A stretch of DNA of 64,000 bases from Planctomycetota bacterium. GTDB taxonomy: Bacteria; Planctomycetota; UBA1135. This document shows positions 6,584-15,048 of this stretch, one piece after another. Every line of letters starts with the position of its first letter. Positions within the stretch are counted from its first letter, which is position 1. The notes under the pieces were generated by a model. It was not told the origin of the DNA. It saw nothing but the letters and a program-made list of their open reading frames with translations, and ran no database searches. Position numbers and translations under genes: made by a program. The stretch covers positions 248,001 to 312,000 of the forward strand of contig QQUA01000016.1 of assembly GCA_008501825.1 (NCBI GenBank), read 5' to 3'.

Positions 6584-8536
6584 ATGACTCATCAAAAGCT
6601 CGCCTCGCGCACCGCGTGGTTGCGTAAGAAGGCCCACCCATCGACGCCCGTCGGTCGCACGGAAAGCCCTTCCCACGAAGGCGAAACCCGTGCCCTCACC
6701 GGCCGCTTTTCCTTCTCCACCCTGGCCCTCAGTGGCCTGGCAGCCCTGAGTTTGGTCTTGGCCAGTTGCGGCTCAGGCAGCGGATCTCAGTCTGCACGCC
6801 GGGTAACCAGTGGCAGCCATTCGCAAAACGCTGCCCCCACAGTTTCTTTCCTGAACCCATCCCGACCGATCGAGGTGGCCCGGGGAGGGAAACTGACCCT
6901 GGAAGTCTTGGCCGCGGATCCTGACGACGTGGCCATGGTCACCATTTACGCCGATCAAGACGGATTCCTGCACACCTTGCAGGATCAGCACATCCTGGCC
7001 GGTCCTTTCCAGGAAATGAACGGCATCGTTCATAGCATAGAAGTAGACACCAGCGGATATGCCACCGGACGGCACATTCTGTTGGCGAAGATCGAGGACA
7101 CTTCCAATCCGGCTGTGGTGGTTTCGGCACCCGGCCCCTTGGAAGTCCGCAATCGCTCCTGGGCCACCCGAGCTGGCGGGCATTGGGACGATGTGGTCGA
7201 GGGATTGGCCGCCTTTTCCGACAACTCCATGCTGATCGTCGGCCCCTTCCGCGGCAATACGGTTTTCGGTCCTGAAGAATCGCAACAAACAGTATTGACC
7301 AGCGCCGGAGAGACCGACCTCTACTTGGCTCGTTATGCCGAAGACGGTTTCCTGGAATGGGCGGTACAAGCCGGCGGTCCCGGTTTCGACCAAGCCATCG
7401 CCGTCGCCAACTTGCCCGATGACAGCTTCCAAGTCGTCGGCTTCTACGAAGACCAAGCCACCTTCGGAGCCGGCACCGGAAACGAAACCGTCCTGAATTC
7501 CCAAGGAGGTGCCGACCTGTTCTTGGCTCACTACGACCAAGACGGACAATTGCTTTCCGTTCGCAATCCCGGCGGCCCTGGTTATCAGGAAGCCTTGGAC
7601 GTGAGCCTTCGAGAAGACGGCAGTCTGGTGGTCGTGGGTCGCTTTGACGGACAGGTGACCTTCGGTTTGGGTACCGGCTTGGAAACCACCTTGGCGTCGA
7701 CTGGGGCTCTGGACGCCTTCATCGCTTCTTACGATGCCTCCGGTGCCTTCGCTTGGGCTCGGCAAATTGGCGGCATGGGTGAGCAAATTCCTTGGTCCGC
7801 CCACACTTTGGCCGACGGCAGCGTCTTGCTCGCCGGCAGCTTTGAAGAAAGCGCTGTTTTCGAAGCGGGTAAATCCTCCGAAGTCGAATTGCACAGCGAG
7901 GGAGAAGAAGACGTCTTCCTGGCCAAATACGACGCCTCCGGTCAATTCCTTTGGGCCAAAGCGGGAGGCGGACCGGGCATGGATTCGGCCATGAGCCTGA
8001 CCTCCTTGGCTGACGGTTCCTTGGTAGTGGTCGGACTGTTCCATCAGGACATCCGCTTCGGTAGCGATGACCCGATTCAAGGAGAAGCGACTTCCGCCGG
8101 AGAAGACGACATGTTCGTCGCCGGCTTCAACGCCGACGGCGAGTTCCAGTGGTTGAACCACTACGGCTCCTTTGAACGGGACGTGGCCAGGGACGTCACC
8201 GCCTTGGAAGACGGCGGTTTCGCCTTCACCGGTTTGTTCCGCTTGACCATCAGCTTCGACGGCGGCTTGACTTCCTTTACCGCCAATGGCTCCAATGATT
8301 CCTTCCTGACTCGCTGCGCCGCCGATGGCACCGTCCTTTGGGCCAAGCGCGCCGGCGGCGACTTCAAAGACGGGGCTTTTGAAGTCGTGCCGTTGTCCGA
8401 TGGATCCCTCGGAGTCACCGGTCGTTTCCGCAACAACGCCCGGTTCGGCGAAGACGAAGAACACGACACGACTTTGCGGTCCTTAGGAGATCGAGACATT
8501 TACCTGGCTCGTTTCAACCCGGACGGCAGCTTCTAA
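6584..8536 (+). CDS. Secreted lipoprotein with seven-bladed propeller repeats
   Basis: The mature part contains seven repeats of about 65 residues filling the C-terminal two thirds, each with the pattern WA..aGG..D.a.....dgS..vvG.F....fG.......l.S.G..D.flA.yd.dG. This predicts a beta-propeller of the SBBP/WD-like kind. A lipobox-like LVLASC follows a hydrophobic stretch, so it is probably a lipoprotein, preceded by an Ig-like domain. The hydrophobic stretch lies about 47 residues after the ATG at 6584, unusually far in; the true start may be a later non-ATG codon, and an in-frame upstream ATG exists at 6533. Function unknown. A strong terminator follows. Confidence 0.75.
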   Translation: MTHQKLASRTAWLRKKAHPSTPVGRTESPSHEGETRALTGRFSFSTLALSGLAALSLVLASCGSGSGSQSARRVTSGSHSQNAAPTVSFLNPSRPIEVARGGKLTLEVLAADPDDVAMVTIYADQDGFLHTLQDQHILAGPFQEMNGIVHSIEVDTSGYATGRHILLAKIEDTSNPAVVVSAPGPLEVRNRSWATRAGGHWDDVVEGLAAFSDNSMLIVGPFRGNTVFGPEESQQTVLTSAGETDLYLARYAEDGFLEWAVQAGGPGFDQAIAVANLPDDSFQVVGFYEDQATFGAGTGNETVLNSQGGADLFLAHYDQDGQLLSVRNPGGPGYQEALDVSLREDGSLVVVGRFDGQVTFGLGTGLETTLASTGALDAFIASYDASGAFAWARQIGGMGEQIPWSAHTLADGSVLLAGSFEESAVFEAGKSSEVELHSEGEEDVFLAKYDASGQFLWAKAGGGPGMDSAMSLTSLADGSLVVVGLFHQDIRFGSDDPIQGEATSAGEDDMFVAGFNADGEFQWLNHYGSFERDVARDVTALEDGGFAFTGLFRLTISFDGGLTSFTANGSNDSFLTRCAADGTVLWAKRAGGDFKDGAFEVVPLSDGSLGVTGRFRNNARFGEDEEHDTTLRSLGDRDIYLARFNPDGSF

Positions 8537-8568
8537 ATTTCGGCAGCCAAGCCAATCTCCGCCATTGA

Positions 8569-8597
8569 GGCCTCGGAGCATAGCTCCGAGGCCTTTT
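8569..8597 (+). terminator. Rho-independent terminator
   Basis: GGCCTCGGAGC and GCTCCGAGGCC form a perfect 11-bp stem with a 3-base loop followed by TTTT. It ends transcription of the propeller lipoprotein gene, and the T run lies only on the plus-strand side. Confidence 0.85.
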
Positions 8598-8649
8598 GCC
8601 ACATCTCGGGAAGTAGTCGTCGCTTCGACAGGTTGAGCTTTTTAGGTGG

Positions 8650-10296
8650 CTAAAAAACCGGAACGACTTGTACCAAGGAAACTTGATCCAACTGCACGGC
8701 TTGCAGCCACAAAGCCTGGCCGGCAAGGCCGGCCGGTACCAGACCGCTAAACAACACTTCCCCAAGAGGATTGGCCGGAGCGCTGAAAGCTAAGTCTGGT
8801 TGCTGCAAGGCCAAGACCAAGGAAGTTCCGGGAACCTGGGTCCATCCCACTCCAAACAAGCTGTAAACCAAATGCACCGGTATGCCGGGTACAGCTCCAT
8901 TAACTTCTACCTGACCTTGCATGCCGGCTTGCAAGCTGGCTGGAAGAATCCGCAGGCGATCCCGGATCGGATCCAAGGCATGGGCGGTATTGCGCAGATT
9001 CCTCTTGTACTTCGGCCAGGGAACGTCGTCAGCCAAGTGCTGGCCGTTTCCCTGATAGGCCATCAATTCACCGGTGACCGAGCCAACCACGATCCATCCG
9101 TTGTCCAAGATGGTCGGGCCGCCCAAACCTCCGCCGGGACCGCCGGGAAGCAAGACATTCCACAAGGCGGTTCCCTGGCTACTGTAGGCGTGAAGTTGGC
9201 CGCCGGCGCAGGTGAAGTACAGGTTTCCAAGGTTATCCAAGGCAATGTTGCCGAAGCTCATGCCGAAAGGAACGGAAGCCTGCCACAGCAAGTTGCCGTT
9301 AATACTGCCGTCCACTGCCACGGCTACGATGCGAGATTGTCCGCCGCGGCCGATGTCGATGTTTTGGGTTCCGGTGTACAGCACCAGATTGCCGCTTTGC
9401 CCATCTCGACCGATGGTCACTCCGGTCCAAGACGGAGCTCCGAGATCAAATTGCAAAGTCAAGATCCCGGTCGCTGCTTCGAAGCCATAGAGATAGCCGT
9501 CACGGCAAGTGGTGTATACCACGCCTTCGGCATAACCAACGGGGCTCCCGAAATCGCCCAAGTCCGAGCGAAATTTGGGCCAAGCCTGGGGACCGTCGCT
9601 GCCACCTCCGACCGGATCTTCTCCGGTTAAGGCGTAGAAATAGCCGGGCCAGATGTTGTTCGGCCCGATGCTTCCTTGAATGTCTTCTACCCCGAAAAAC
9701 ACCCGGCCGTCTTCGTCCACCACCCCCGGCGTGGCGGCCCAACCTTCCAGCCACATGTCAATGTGGACGTCGCCGGTTAAGCCATCAAAGCTGTAGTAAC
9801 GGCCTTCGGTATGGATTGGATTCCTTGGGTCCGCCACCACTCCCAGGTAAACCCGGTTGTTGCGGCCAAGAATGGGAGACGTGTCGGCTCCCTGCATCAA
9901 AGTGCTTTCCCAGACCTGTTGCAGATTGCCGCTGCGATAAGCGGCAGCCACCGCTCGAGGTGGAAGCCCGGAAGCCAATGGCAGGTTCAGGGTATTTAAG
10001 TACAAATAACCCTGATCGCCCATGGCCACGCTGTGTTCCACCGCCCCGGGCAAATCTTGTTGATCCAAGATGGCGCCGGTGTTTGGATCCAGCTTGTAAA
10101 GCACTCCGCCATCACGATTGGTGGCGTAGTAAAGGGTGCCGTCGGGTCCGACGGTGGGACAGGCTTTGCATTCGCCGTCCAACTGGGTCGACCAAATCAG
10201 GTCTCCCGGATTCTGAGCTCCTGGCGCAGGGGCGGCTAGGGTTTCGGCCCCAAATGCAGGTACCCAAGGAAGTAGAAGGAGAAGGTTTTTCATCAT
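8650..10296 (-). CDS. Exported PQQ-like beta-propeller protein
   Basis: The 548-residue protein has a signal peptide (MMKNLLLLLPWVPAFGAE) followed by repeats typical of PQQ-like propellers, for example DGTLYYATNRDGGVLYKLDP, GVVYTTCRDGYLYGFEAATG and GNLYFTCAGGQLHAYSSQG. No dehydrogenase catalytic residues are evident, so it is probably a structural or binding propeller. The last 95 or so residues form a separate beta-rich domain of a kind also seen at the C-terminus of neighbouring exported proteins. AGGAG lies 9 bases before the first of two adjacent ATG codons. It is divergent from the matrixin gene. Substrate unknown. Confidence 0.75.
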   Translation of the reverse strand: MMKNLLLLLPWVPAFGAETLAAPAPGAQNPGDLIWSTQLDGECKACPTVGPDGTLYYATNRDGGVLYKLDPNTGAILDQQDLPGAVEHSVAMGDQGYLYLNTLNLPLASGLPPRAVAAAYRSGNLQQVWESTLMQGADTSPILGRNNRVYLGVVADPRNPIHTEGRYYSFDGLTGDVHIDMWLEGWAATPGVVDEDGRVFFGVEDIQGSIGPNNIWPGYFYALTGEDPVGGGSDGPQAWPKFRSDLGDFGSPVGYAEGVVYTTCRDGYLYGFEAATGILTLQFDLGAPSWTGVTIGRDGQSGNLVLYTGTQNIDIGRGGQSRIVAVAVDGSINGNLLWQASVPFGMSFGNIALDNLGNLYFTCAGGQLHAYSSQGTALWNVLLPGGPGGGLGGPTILDNGWIVVGSVTGELMAYQGNGQHLADDVPWPKYKRNLRNTAHALDPIRDRLRILPASLQAGMQGQVEVNGAVPGIPVHLVYSLFGVGWTQVPGTSLVLALQQPDLAFSAPANPLGEVLFSGLVPAGLAGQALWLQAVQLDQVSLVQVVPVF

Positions 10297-10420
10297 CGAA
10301 AGAAGCTCCTGGAGAACAGGGGGGAGGAGCTGTCTTGGCGCTAAAACCCGATTTCCGCCTTCGGGTTCCGGTTAGGCTGGAAGAAAGCCGACCCGTTCCC
10401 CTCAAGCCCACCTTCATGCC

Positions 10421-11719
10421 ATGAAAGCCTGTCTCCTTGGATTCGGCCTCCTCTGCCTTTGGCTGTTCTTGTTTGCGCCGAGTGCCTTAGAAGCTTGGAG
10501 CTTAACCGGAGACTCCTTGGATCTTGACCAGCGCGACCTCCGGATTTACGACAATTTCAGCCAGAGCAGTCTGCATCAAAATCAACAGCTCGCATCCCAG
10601 TTCCCTGGTTTCTTGGAATTGGAGTTAGCGATATGGAAAGCGGCGGCGGAATGGGGAAGCGCCCCCATCGGTACCGGTCTTGGCGATCCCACCCAATCGA
10701 CCTTGGGCTCCGGCGGCGCCGACTTCGATTTCTTTTTTAACGGGGAAGCCGGCGGCATTGGATCCACCAACGACAACATCATTTCAGCCCTGCATAGTTC
10801 CGGCGGCGGGGTTTGCGCCTTCCTGGAACTTCCCAGTTCCGACGGCTGGCGGTTGCGCATTTACGATGACTGCCCATTGGATGACGGTCCCGGATTTCCC
10901 GATCCAGGCTTGATCGATTTGCAAGGCCTGATGACCCATGAACTCGGTCACGCTTTAGGGCTTGGACATTCTTCGGTCCCGGGAAGCACCATGTACGGCA
11001 TCCTCGGCGACGCCGTTTCCGCACGTTCGTTGGAAGCGGACGACCAAGCCGGCCTGCAGTTCCTCTATGGCGTAGCCGACCTGACGGTGAAACCTCAAGT
11101 CCATGCGGTACTCGGCGACACCGGACCAGGCCAAGCCATCACCATCTTGGGCCGAAACTTCGCCGGCAACGGCAATGAGATCTGGTTGAACCGAGATTTG
11201 CTGGACGGAGGTCCCGCCGGCGGCGAGGCTTTTCGCATCGGCCCCCTTCCCAGTTCCCAAAGCGGACAGCGAATCGATTTGGTGTTGCCGGCAAGCGGTT
11301 TCGAAGCCGGCGCCTTGCAAGTTTGGAGCCCGGTTCCAGGCGGCTCGGCCATTTCCGAAGCTCATCCTTTTCCTGCAACCGGTCCGCTCGTCGACAGCGT
11401 TCGCCTGGAAGGAGACCAGGAAGTTCAGGTGGGACAATCTCTGTCCCTGGAGATGCAGTTCGGTCCTCCAAGTCAAATTTGGGCTCTATGGGTGTCCGAC
11501 AACCTGCAAGGCAGCTCGTGGAACGGACATCCCTTGGACCTGGGGCTTCCACAATTGCCGGTGGCATGGGGAACTTTCGACCTCAACGGAAATGGGTCAT
11601 GGAATAGCCCGCCACTTCCCGGCCACTTGGCCGGCCGACTCCTCTACGGAGAGGTGTTGACCCGCCGTTCCGGTTTCCCGCAAGAATCCAATCCGTGGAC
11701 GGTTTCCATTTTGCCCTGA
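10421..11719 (+). CDS. Secreted matrixin-type zinc metalloprotease
   Basis: The 432-residue protein has a signal peptide (residues 1-25) and the metzincin zinc motif HELGHALGLGH at residues 173-183, where three histidines bind zinc and the glutamate is the base. A Met-turn-like STMYG follows about eight residues later. This places it in peptidase family M10 (matrixins). Residues after about 215 form IPT/TIG-like and Ig-like modules (GPGQAITILGRNF) and a C-terminal beta domain resembling those of other exported proteins in the window. It converges with the sulfatase gene, 7 bases apart. Confidence 0.85.
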   Translation: MKACLLGFGLLCLWLFLFAPSALEAWSLTGDSLDLDQRDLRIYDNFSQSSLHQNQQLASQFPGFLELELAIWKAAAEWGSAPIGTGLGDPTQSTLGSGGADFDFFFNGEAGGIGSTNDNIISALHSSGGGVCAFLELPSSDGWRLRIYDDCPLDDGPGFPDPGLIDLQGLMTHELGHALGLGHSSVPGSTMYGILGDAVSARSLEADDQAGLQFLYGVADLTVKPQVHAVLGDTGPGQAITILGRNFAGNGNEIWLNRDLLDGGPAGGEAFRIGPLPSSQSGQRIDLVLPASGFEAGALQVWSPVPGGSAISEAHPFPATGPLVDSVRLEGDQEVQVGQSLSLEMQFGPPSQIWALWVSDNLQGSSWNGHPLDLGLPQLPVAWGTFDLNGNGSWNSPPLPGHLAGRLLYGEVLTRRSGFPQESNPWTVSILP

Positions 11720-11726
11720 TGCGATC

Positions 11727-13079
11727 TCAAGGAGCATCCATGGCTTGCATTTGCTGGAAGAACTTTTGGCAAGCCGCCGCTTCCTCTGGGAACTGAGCGG
11801 AAAGTTCCTTGGTTTCCAGAGGATCCTGATCGATGCGATAGAGCTCCCAAGGTCGGTTGGCGCCGTTACGCAACCATTTCCACGGGCCACGACGTACCGC
11901 CGCCCGTTGCCCCTTCGATCCCCACAACCAATAAAAGTTGCGCGGACCCAGAGGGCGGGAAGCTTTCCCCTGCAACCAGGGCAACAGGTTTTGGCCGTCC
12001 AGCTTGAAGTTTTGCATGCGCACCTCGCCACCGGCGGCGGCCAAAAAGGTCGGTAACCAATCCACCGCATGCAATGGGGCCTCGAAGCGACTTCCGGCTT
12101 CAATGCCCGGTCCCGACAACAAGGCGGGAACACGAATGCCGCCTTCGTAGACCTGGGTTTTTTCGCCCCGAAGAGGAGCATTGCTGGAAAAGTTTTTCAA
12201 TGCCGGGTCCGGTGCCGGATATTGATTGCCGGAATGGCGAACCTGAGCACCGTTATCGGAAAGGAAAAGAATGTAAGTCCGCTGGCTTAACTGCAAGCGA
12301 TCTATTTCCGCAACAATTTGTCCCACCGCCCAATCCAAATGGCGAACCGCCGCCAAATACAACTTCCGATCTTTCGAAGTCACGTGATCCAGACCCTCGA
12401 ACCACTTGGCTTCTTCCACCAAAGGGGTGTGAACGGTATGGAAGGGAACGTACAGGAAAAAAGGCTGATTTCGATTCCGTTGCAGGAAAGCAAGCACCTC
12501 GCGGACGGTCAAATCGGTTACGTGGCCTTCTTCTTGCAACCATTCATGATTCCGATGCCAGGTTCGGGAATAGGGACTATTCAATCGATAACGATGATCC
12601 AACATTCCTACCGCTCCAGCCAGAGAACCGTAACTGAAATCAAAACCATAGTGCTTCGGTCCCCATTCCATTTTGGACCCTAGATGCCACTTGCCGAATA
12701 AACCGGTGGCATAACCTTGAGCTTGTAATAAAGAAGCCAGGGTCGGGGTTTTCGGCGGCAACGATCTCGCGTTGGAAGCTTGGCAGGCGTGCAAACCGAA
12801 GCGGCTTGGATAACGGCCGCTCAATAAGGCCACCCGGGTCGGGGTGCATTGGGGCATGACGTATTGCTGGTCCAACTCCAGGCCCCGCTGCCGCAAGCGT
12901 TCCAAGTTCGGGGTGCGGACCGTGGCGTTGTGATAACTCACGTCTCCCCAACCCAGATCGTCCGCCAACAAGACCACGATGTTGGCCGGCAACGGTTGGT
13001 CCTGACCGGCCAAGTTCACCGCCCCGGCCCAAAACAAAGCGAGGATGCACCAGCCTCTCCAGCGAATCAGCGATTTCAT
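11727..13079 (-). CDS. Formylglycine-dependent sulfatase (arylsulfatase family)
   Basis: This exported sulfatase of 450 residues hydrolyses sulfate esters, probably on polysaccharides. The metal-binding DD (LLADDLGWGDV, residues 37-47) and the maturation motif CTPTR with the formylglycine cysteine at about 78 are intact, followed by ALLSGRYP. GKWHLG and FLSDNGA are further family motifs. It follows the cupin gene by 15 bases and has a strong GAGGAGG Shine-Dalgarno. The modifying enzyme is not clearly encoded in this window: the FGE-like domain at 41252 lacks the expected cysteine pair. Substrate unknown; an arylsulfatase B/GalNAc-4-sulfatase-like type is plausible. Confidence 0.9.
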   Translation of the reverse strand: MKSLIRWRGWCILALFWAGAVNLAGQDQPLPANIVVLLADDLGWGDVSYHNATVRTPNLERLRQRGLELDQQYVMPQCTPTRVALLSGRYPSRFGLHACQASNARSLPPKTPTLASLLQAQGYATGLFGKWHLGSKMEWGPKHYGFDFSYGSLAGAVGMLDHRYRLNSPYSRTWHRNHEWLQEEGHVTDLTVREVLAFLQRNRNQPFFLYVPFHTVHTPLVEEAKWFEGLDHVTSKDRKLYLAAVRHLDWAVGQIVAEIDRLQLSQRTYILFLSDNGAQVRHSGNQYPAPDPALKNFSSNAPLRGEKTQVYEGGIRVPALLSGPGIEAGSRFEAPLHAVDWLPTFLAAAGGEVRMQNFKLDGQNLLPWLQGKASRPLGPRNFYWLWGSKGQRAAVRRGPWKWLRNGANRPWELYRIDQDPLETKELSAQFPEEAAACQKFFQQMQAMDAP

Positions 13080-13094
13080 GACTGGGTCCTCCTC

Positions 13095-13553
13095 TTAAGA
13101 ATCTCGGGGCGGAGGATTTTCTTCAGCTTTCGTCGCAGCCGGCGGCTTCGAACCGGGACCGGCAAAGAAAACCAGTAACTCCAAGTCTTCCTCGATATCG
13201 AAAAAACGGTGCTCGGCTCCGGCCCGCACGAACAAGAGATCACCCGGTTTCACGGAATGGACAACCCCTCCGACGGTGAACTTGGCGCGGCCGGTCAAGA
13301 CCGAATAAACCTCGTCCCGCCGGTGCGGCTGCTGGCGATCCTCGGACTTGGCCGGCAAGCGGTAGATTCCCAAGCTCATGGAGGGAACTTCAAAAAACGC
13401 TTGCCAAGACTTCTCGCTTTGGCGCAGGGCCTTGACCAGTTCGGGGACCGAAAAGCTGGCCCCGATCGGAGTTTCCGGCTTTTGGGCCGGCGGGCTTTGC
13501 AAACTGAAGCCACCGGCCACGCCGGCCAGGAGGAGGAGCACGCGGAGGGTCAT
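13095..13553 (-). CDS. Exported cupin-domain protein
   Basis: The gene encodes about 152 residues from the ATG at 13553, which gives a clean signal peptide (MTLRVLLLLAGVAGG); the frame is open 18 codons further upstream. A cupin barrel is indicated by HRRDEVYSVLTGRAKFTVGG and PGDLLFVRAGAEHRF, with histidine and glutamate ligands for a metal. It lies 15 bases ahead of the sulfatase in the same direction, so the two are likely co-transcribed. It may bind or modify a sugar related to the sulfatase substrate, but the activity cannot be assigned. Confidence 0.75.
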   Translation of the reverse strand: MTLRVLLLLAGVAGGFSLQSPPAQKPETPIGASFSVPELVKALRQSEKSWQAFFEVPSMSLGIYRLPAKSEDRQQPHRRDEVYSVLTGRAKFTVGGVVHSVKPGDLLFVRAGAEHRFFDIEEDLELLVFFAGPGSKPPAATKAEENPPPRDS

Positions 13554-13624
13554 GGTTCCGGTTTTACCCGGAACCGGAGGCCTTGGGTCGGGTAACTTAG
13601 GAGTCAAAGCAGCTCAACCCTCCC

Positions 13625-15022
13625 ATGGACCGTTTTCCCCTCTTTACCCTGCTCGCCCTTCCCACTTTTTTCGGACCCGGAATCGAAGCTCCACTACCGG
13701 CTCCGAAAATCGAGTGGCAGAACGATTACGCCGCAGCTTTCCAAAAGGCTGAGGCAGAAAACAAAGTGGTCTTTCTGGCGGTGAACATGGAAGGTGAGGC
13801 GGCCAACGACTGGCTGGCGGAAAAGCTCTATCGAGATAAGGAAATCATCCAATACAGCCAACACACCATCAACCTGATCGCCTGCACTTTTCCGGAAGAA
13901 AACCCCGAGCAAAAATGCTCCCGATTCCCGGGCCTAACATTCGGGGAAGTCCACGAAGTGGATATTCAGGCCAGAAAGCAAGTTTTAAAAGCCAGCGCCG
14001 ACGGTCAAGTCATTGCGCCTCAACACGTTTTCCTCGACGGCCAAGGAAAGGTATTGCTCTCGGTACCGTATCTCATCGGCAAGGATGAGTTGATCTGGTG
14101 TTTCGTCACCGCCATCCACCAACTGGACCCTGACTCGGCTCTTAAGGTCCCGAATTCAGCTCGACCGCCAAAACGCCTGATCATGGGCGATGTGTTCGAT
14201 CCGGGGCAATGGGGAGTGGATACCCGCCCTCTCAGCGAGGAAGAATTGGAAGCCACGATCAAACAGCTCAAGGGCGGTTTGAAAGGCCAAGAACGGATCG
14301 ACGCTTTTTATCGGATCCTGACTACCCAATCTCCGAAAGCCGTGGATTTCGTTACCAAAGAGTTGAAAGGCAGGGGATTCGCAAGAGCCCAAGAAAGGAA
14401 AATGCAGGCCATCGACACCATCGGCAAACTTTCGCCGCCGATGTTCTGGGAATGCCTGGAAGGTGGCTTGATGGACGGCGTAACGGAAGTCCGCAATCAC
14501 ACCGTGGTCGCCTTGGAACAACTGGGTTCTCCGGATTCGGTCAAGGCTTTGCGCAAATTCTTCAAAAAAGAAAAAGATCCCTCGGTCAAGAAAAACTTCC
14601 TGCGCGCATTGGGTTCGGCCGGCAGCCAAGACAAGAGCACCCGAAGCCTGCTGTTGAAAGCGGCGTCCTCCGATAAAGACCCCACCCTCCGCAACAACGC
14701 GGTGCTGGCCCTTGCCCACCACAGTGGCGACGCCAAAGTCCGAGCCCACCTCCAAGCCTGTCTGGAAGCGGAAGACCTCAGTCTGCGCCAAGCCGCCGCT
14801 TGCGCCATCGCCTGGTCGCGAGATGAGGACCTGGCCGCAGGTCTACGCAAAGCCGCTGAAAACCAGGAAGACGGTCCCTGGGCGGAATCCCTACAAAGTT
14901 GTTTGGAAGTCTTGGATGGCGGCAATCTCGCCAAAATCCAATCCCTGGTAACCGACTGTTGTCGCGATTCCATTCCCCGGGAACGGTTCTTCGGCCCGGT
15001 TCTGGGAACGGTGTCCAGGTAA
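13625..15022 (+). CDS. Exported thioredoxin-like / HEAT-repeat protein
   Basis: The 465-residue protein starts with a short signal peptide, then has a thioredoxin-like N-terminal region (about 30-170; YAAAFQKAEAENKVVFLAVN...APQHVFLDGQGKVLL) with no CxxC at the usual place. From about 210 onward it contains HEAT-like helical repeats, such as EVRNHTVVALEQLGSPDSVKAL and PTLRNNAVLALAHHSGDAKV. Such proteins usually act as scaffolds. It is divergent from the cupin-sulfatase pair and 26 bases ahead of the BNR lipoprotein, with which it may be co-transcribed. Function not recognised. Confidence 0.7.
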   Translation: MDRFPLFTLLALPTFFGPGIEAPLPAPKIEWQNDYAAAFQKAEAENKVVFLAVNMEGEAANDWLAEKLYRDKEIIQYSQHTINLIACTFPEENPEQKCSRFPGLTFGEVHEVDIQARKQVLKASADGQVIAPQHVFLDGQGKVLLSVPYLIGKDELIWCFVTAIHQLDPDSALKVPNSARPPKRLIMGDVFDPGQWGVDTRPLSEEELEATIKQLKGGLKGQERIDAFYRILTTQSPKAVDFVTKELKGRGFARAQERKMQAIDTIGKLSPPMFWECLEGGLMDGVTEVRNHTVVALEQLGSPDSVKALRKFFKKEKDPSVKKNFLRALGSAGSQDKSTRSLLLKAASSDKDPTLRNNAVLALAHHSGDAKVRAHLQACLEAEDLSLRQAAACAIAWSRDEDLAAGLRKAAENQEDGPWAESLQSCLEVLDGGNLAKIQSLVTDCCRDSIPRERFFGPVLGTVSR

Positions 15023-15048
15023 ACTTGGGCGTCCTGCTGACGTCCGTC

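Noticed and set aside
6773..8464. 563-codon minus-strand frame opposite the propeller lipoprotein
   Set aside because: Antisense shadow caused by codon bias; no signal, motif or start context, while the plus strand has seven clear repeats.
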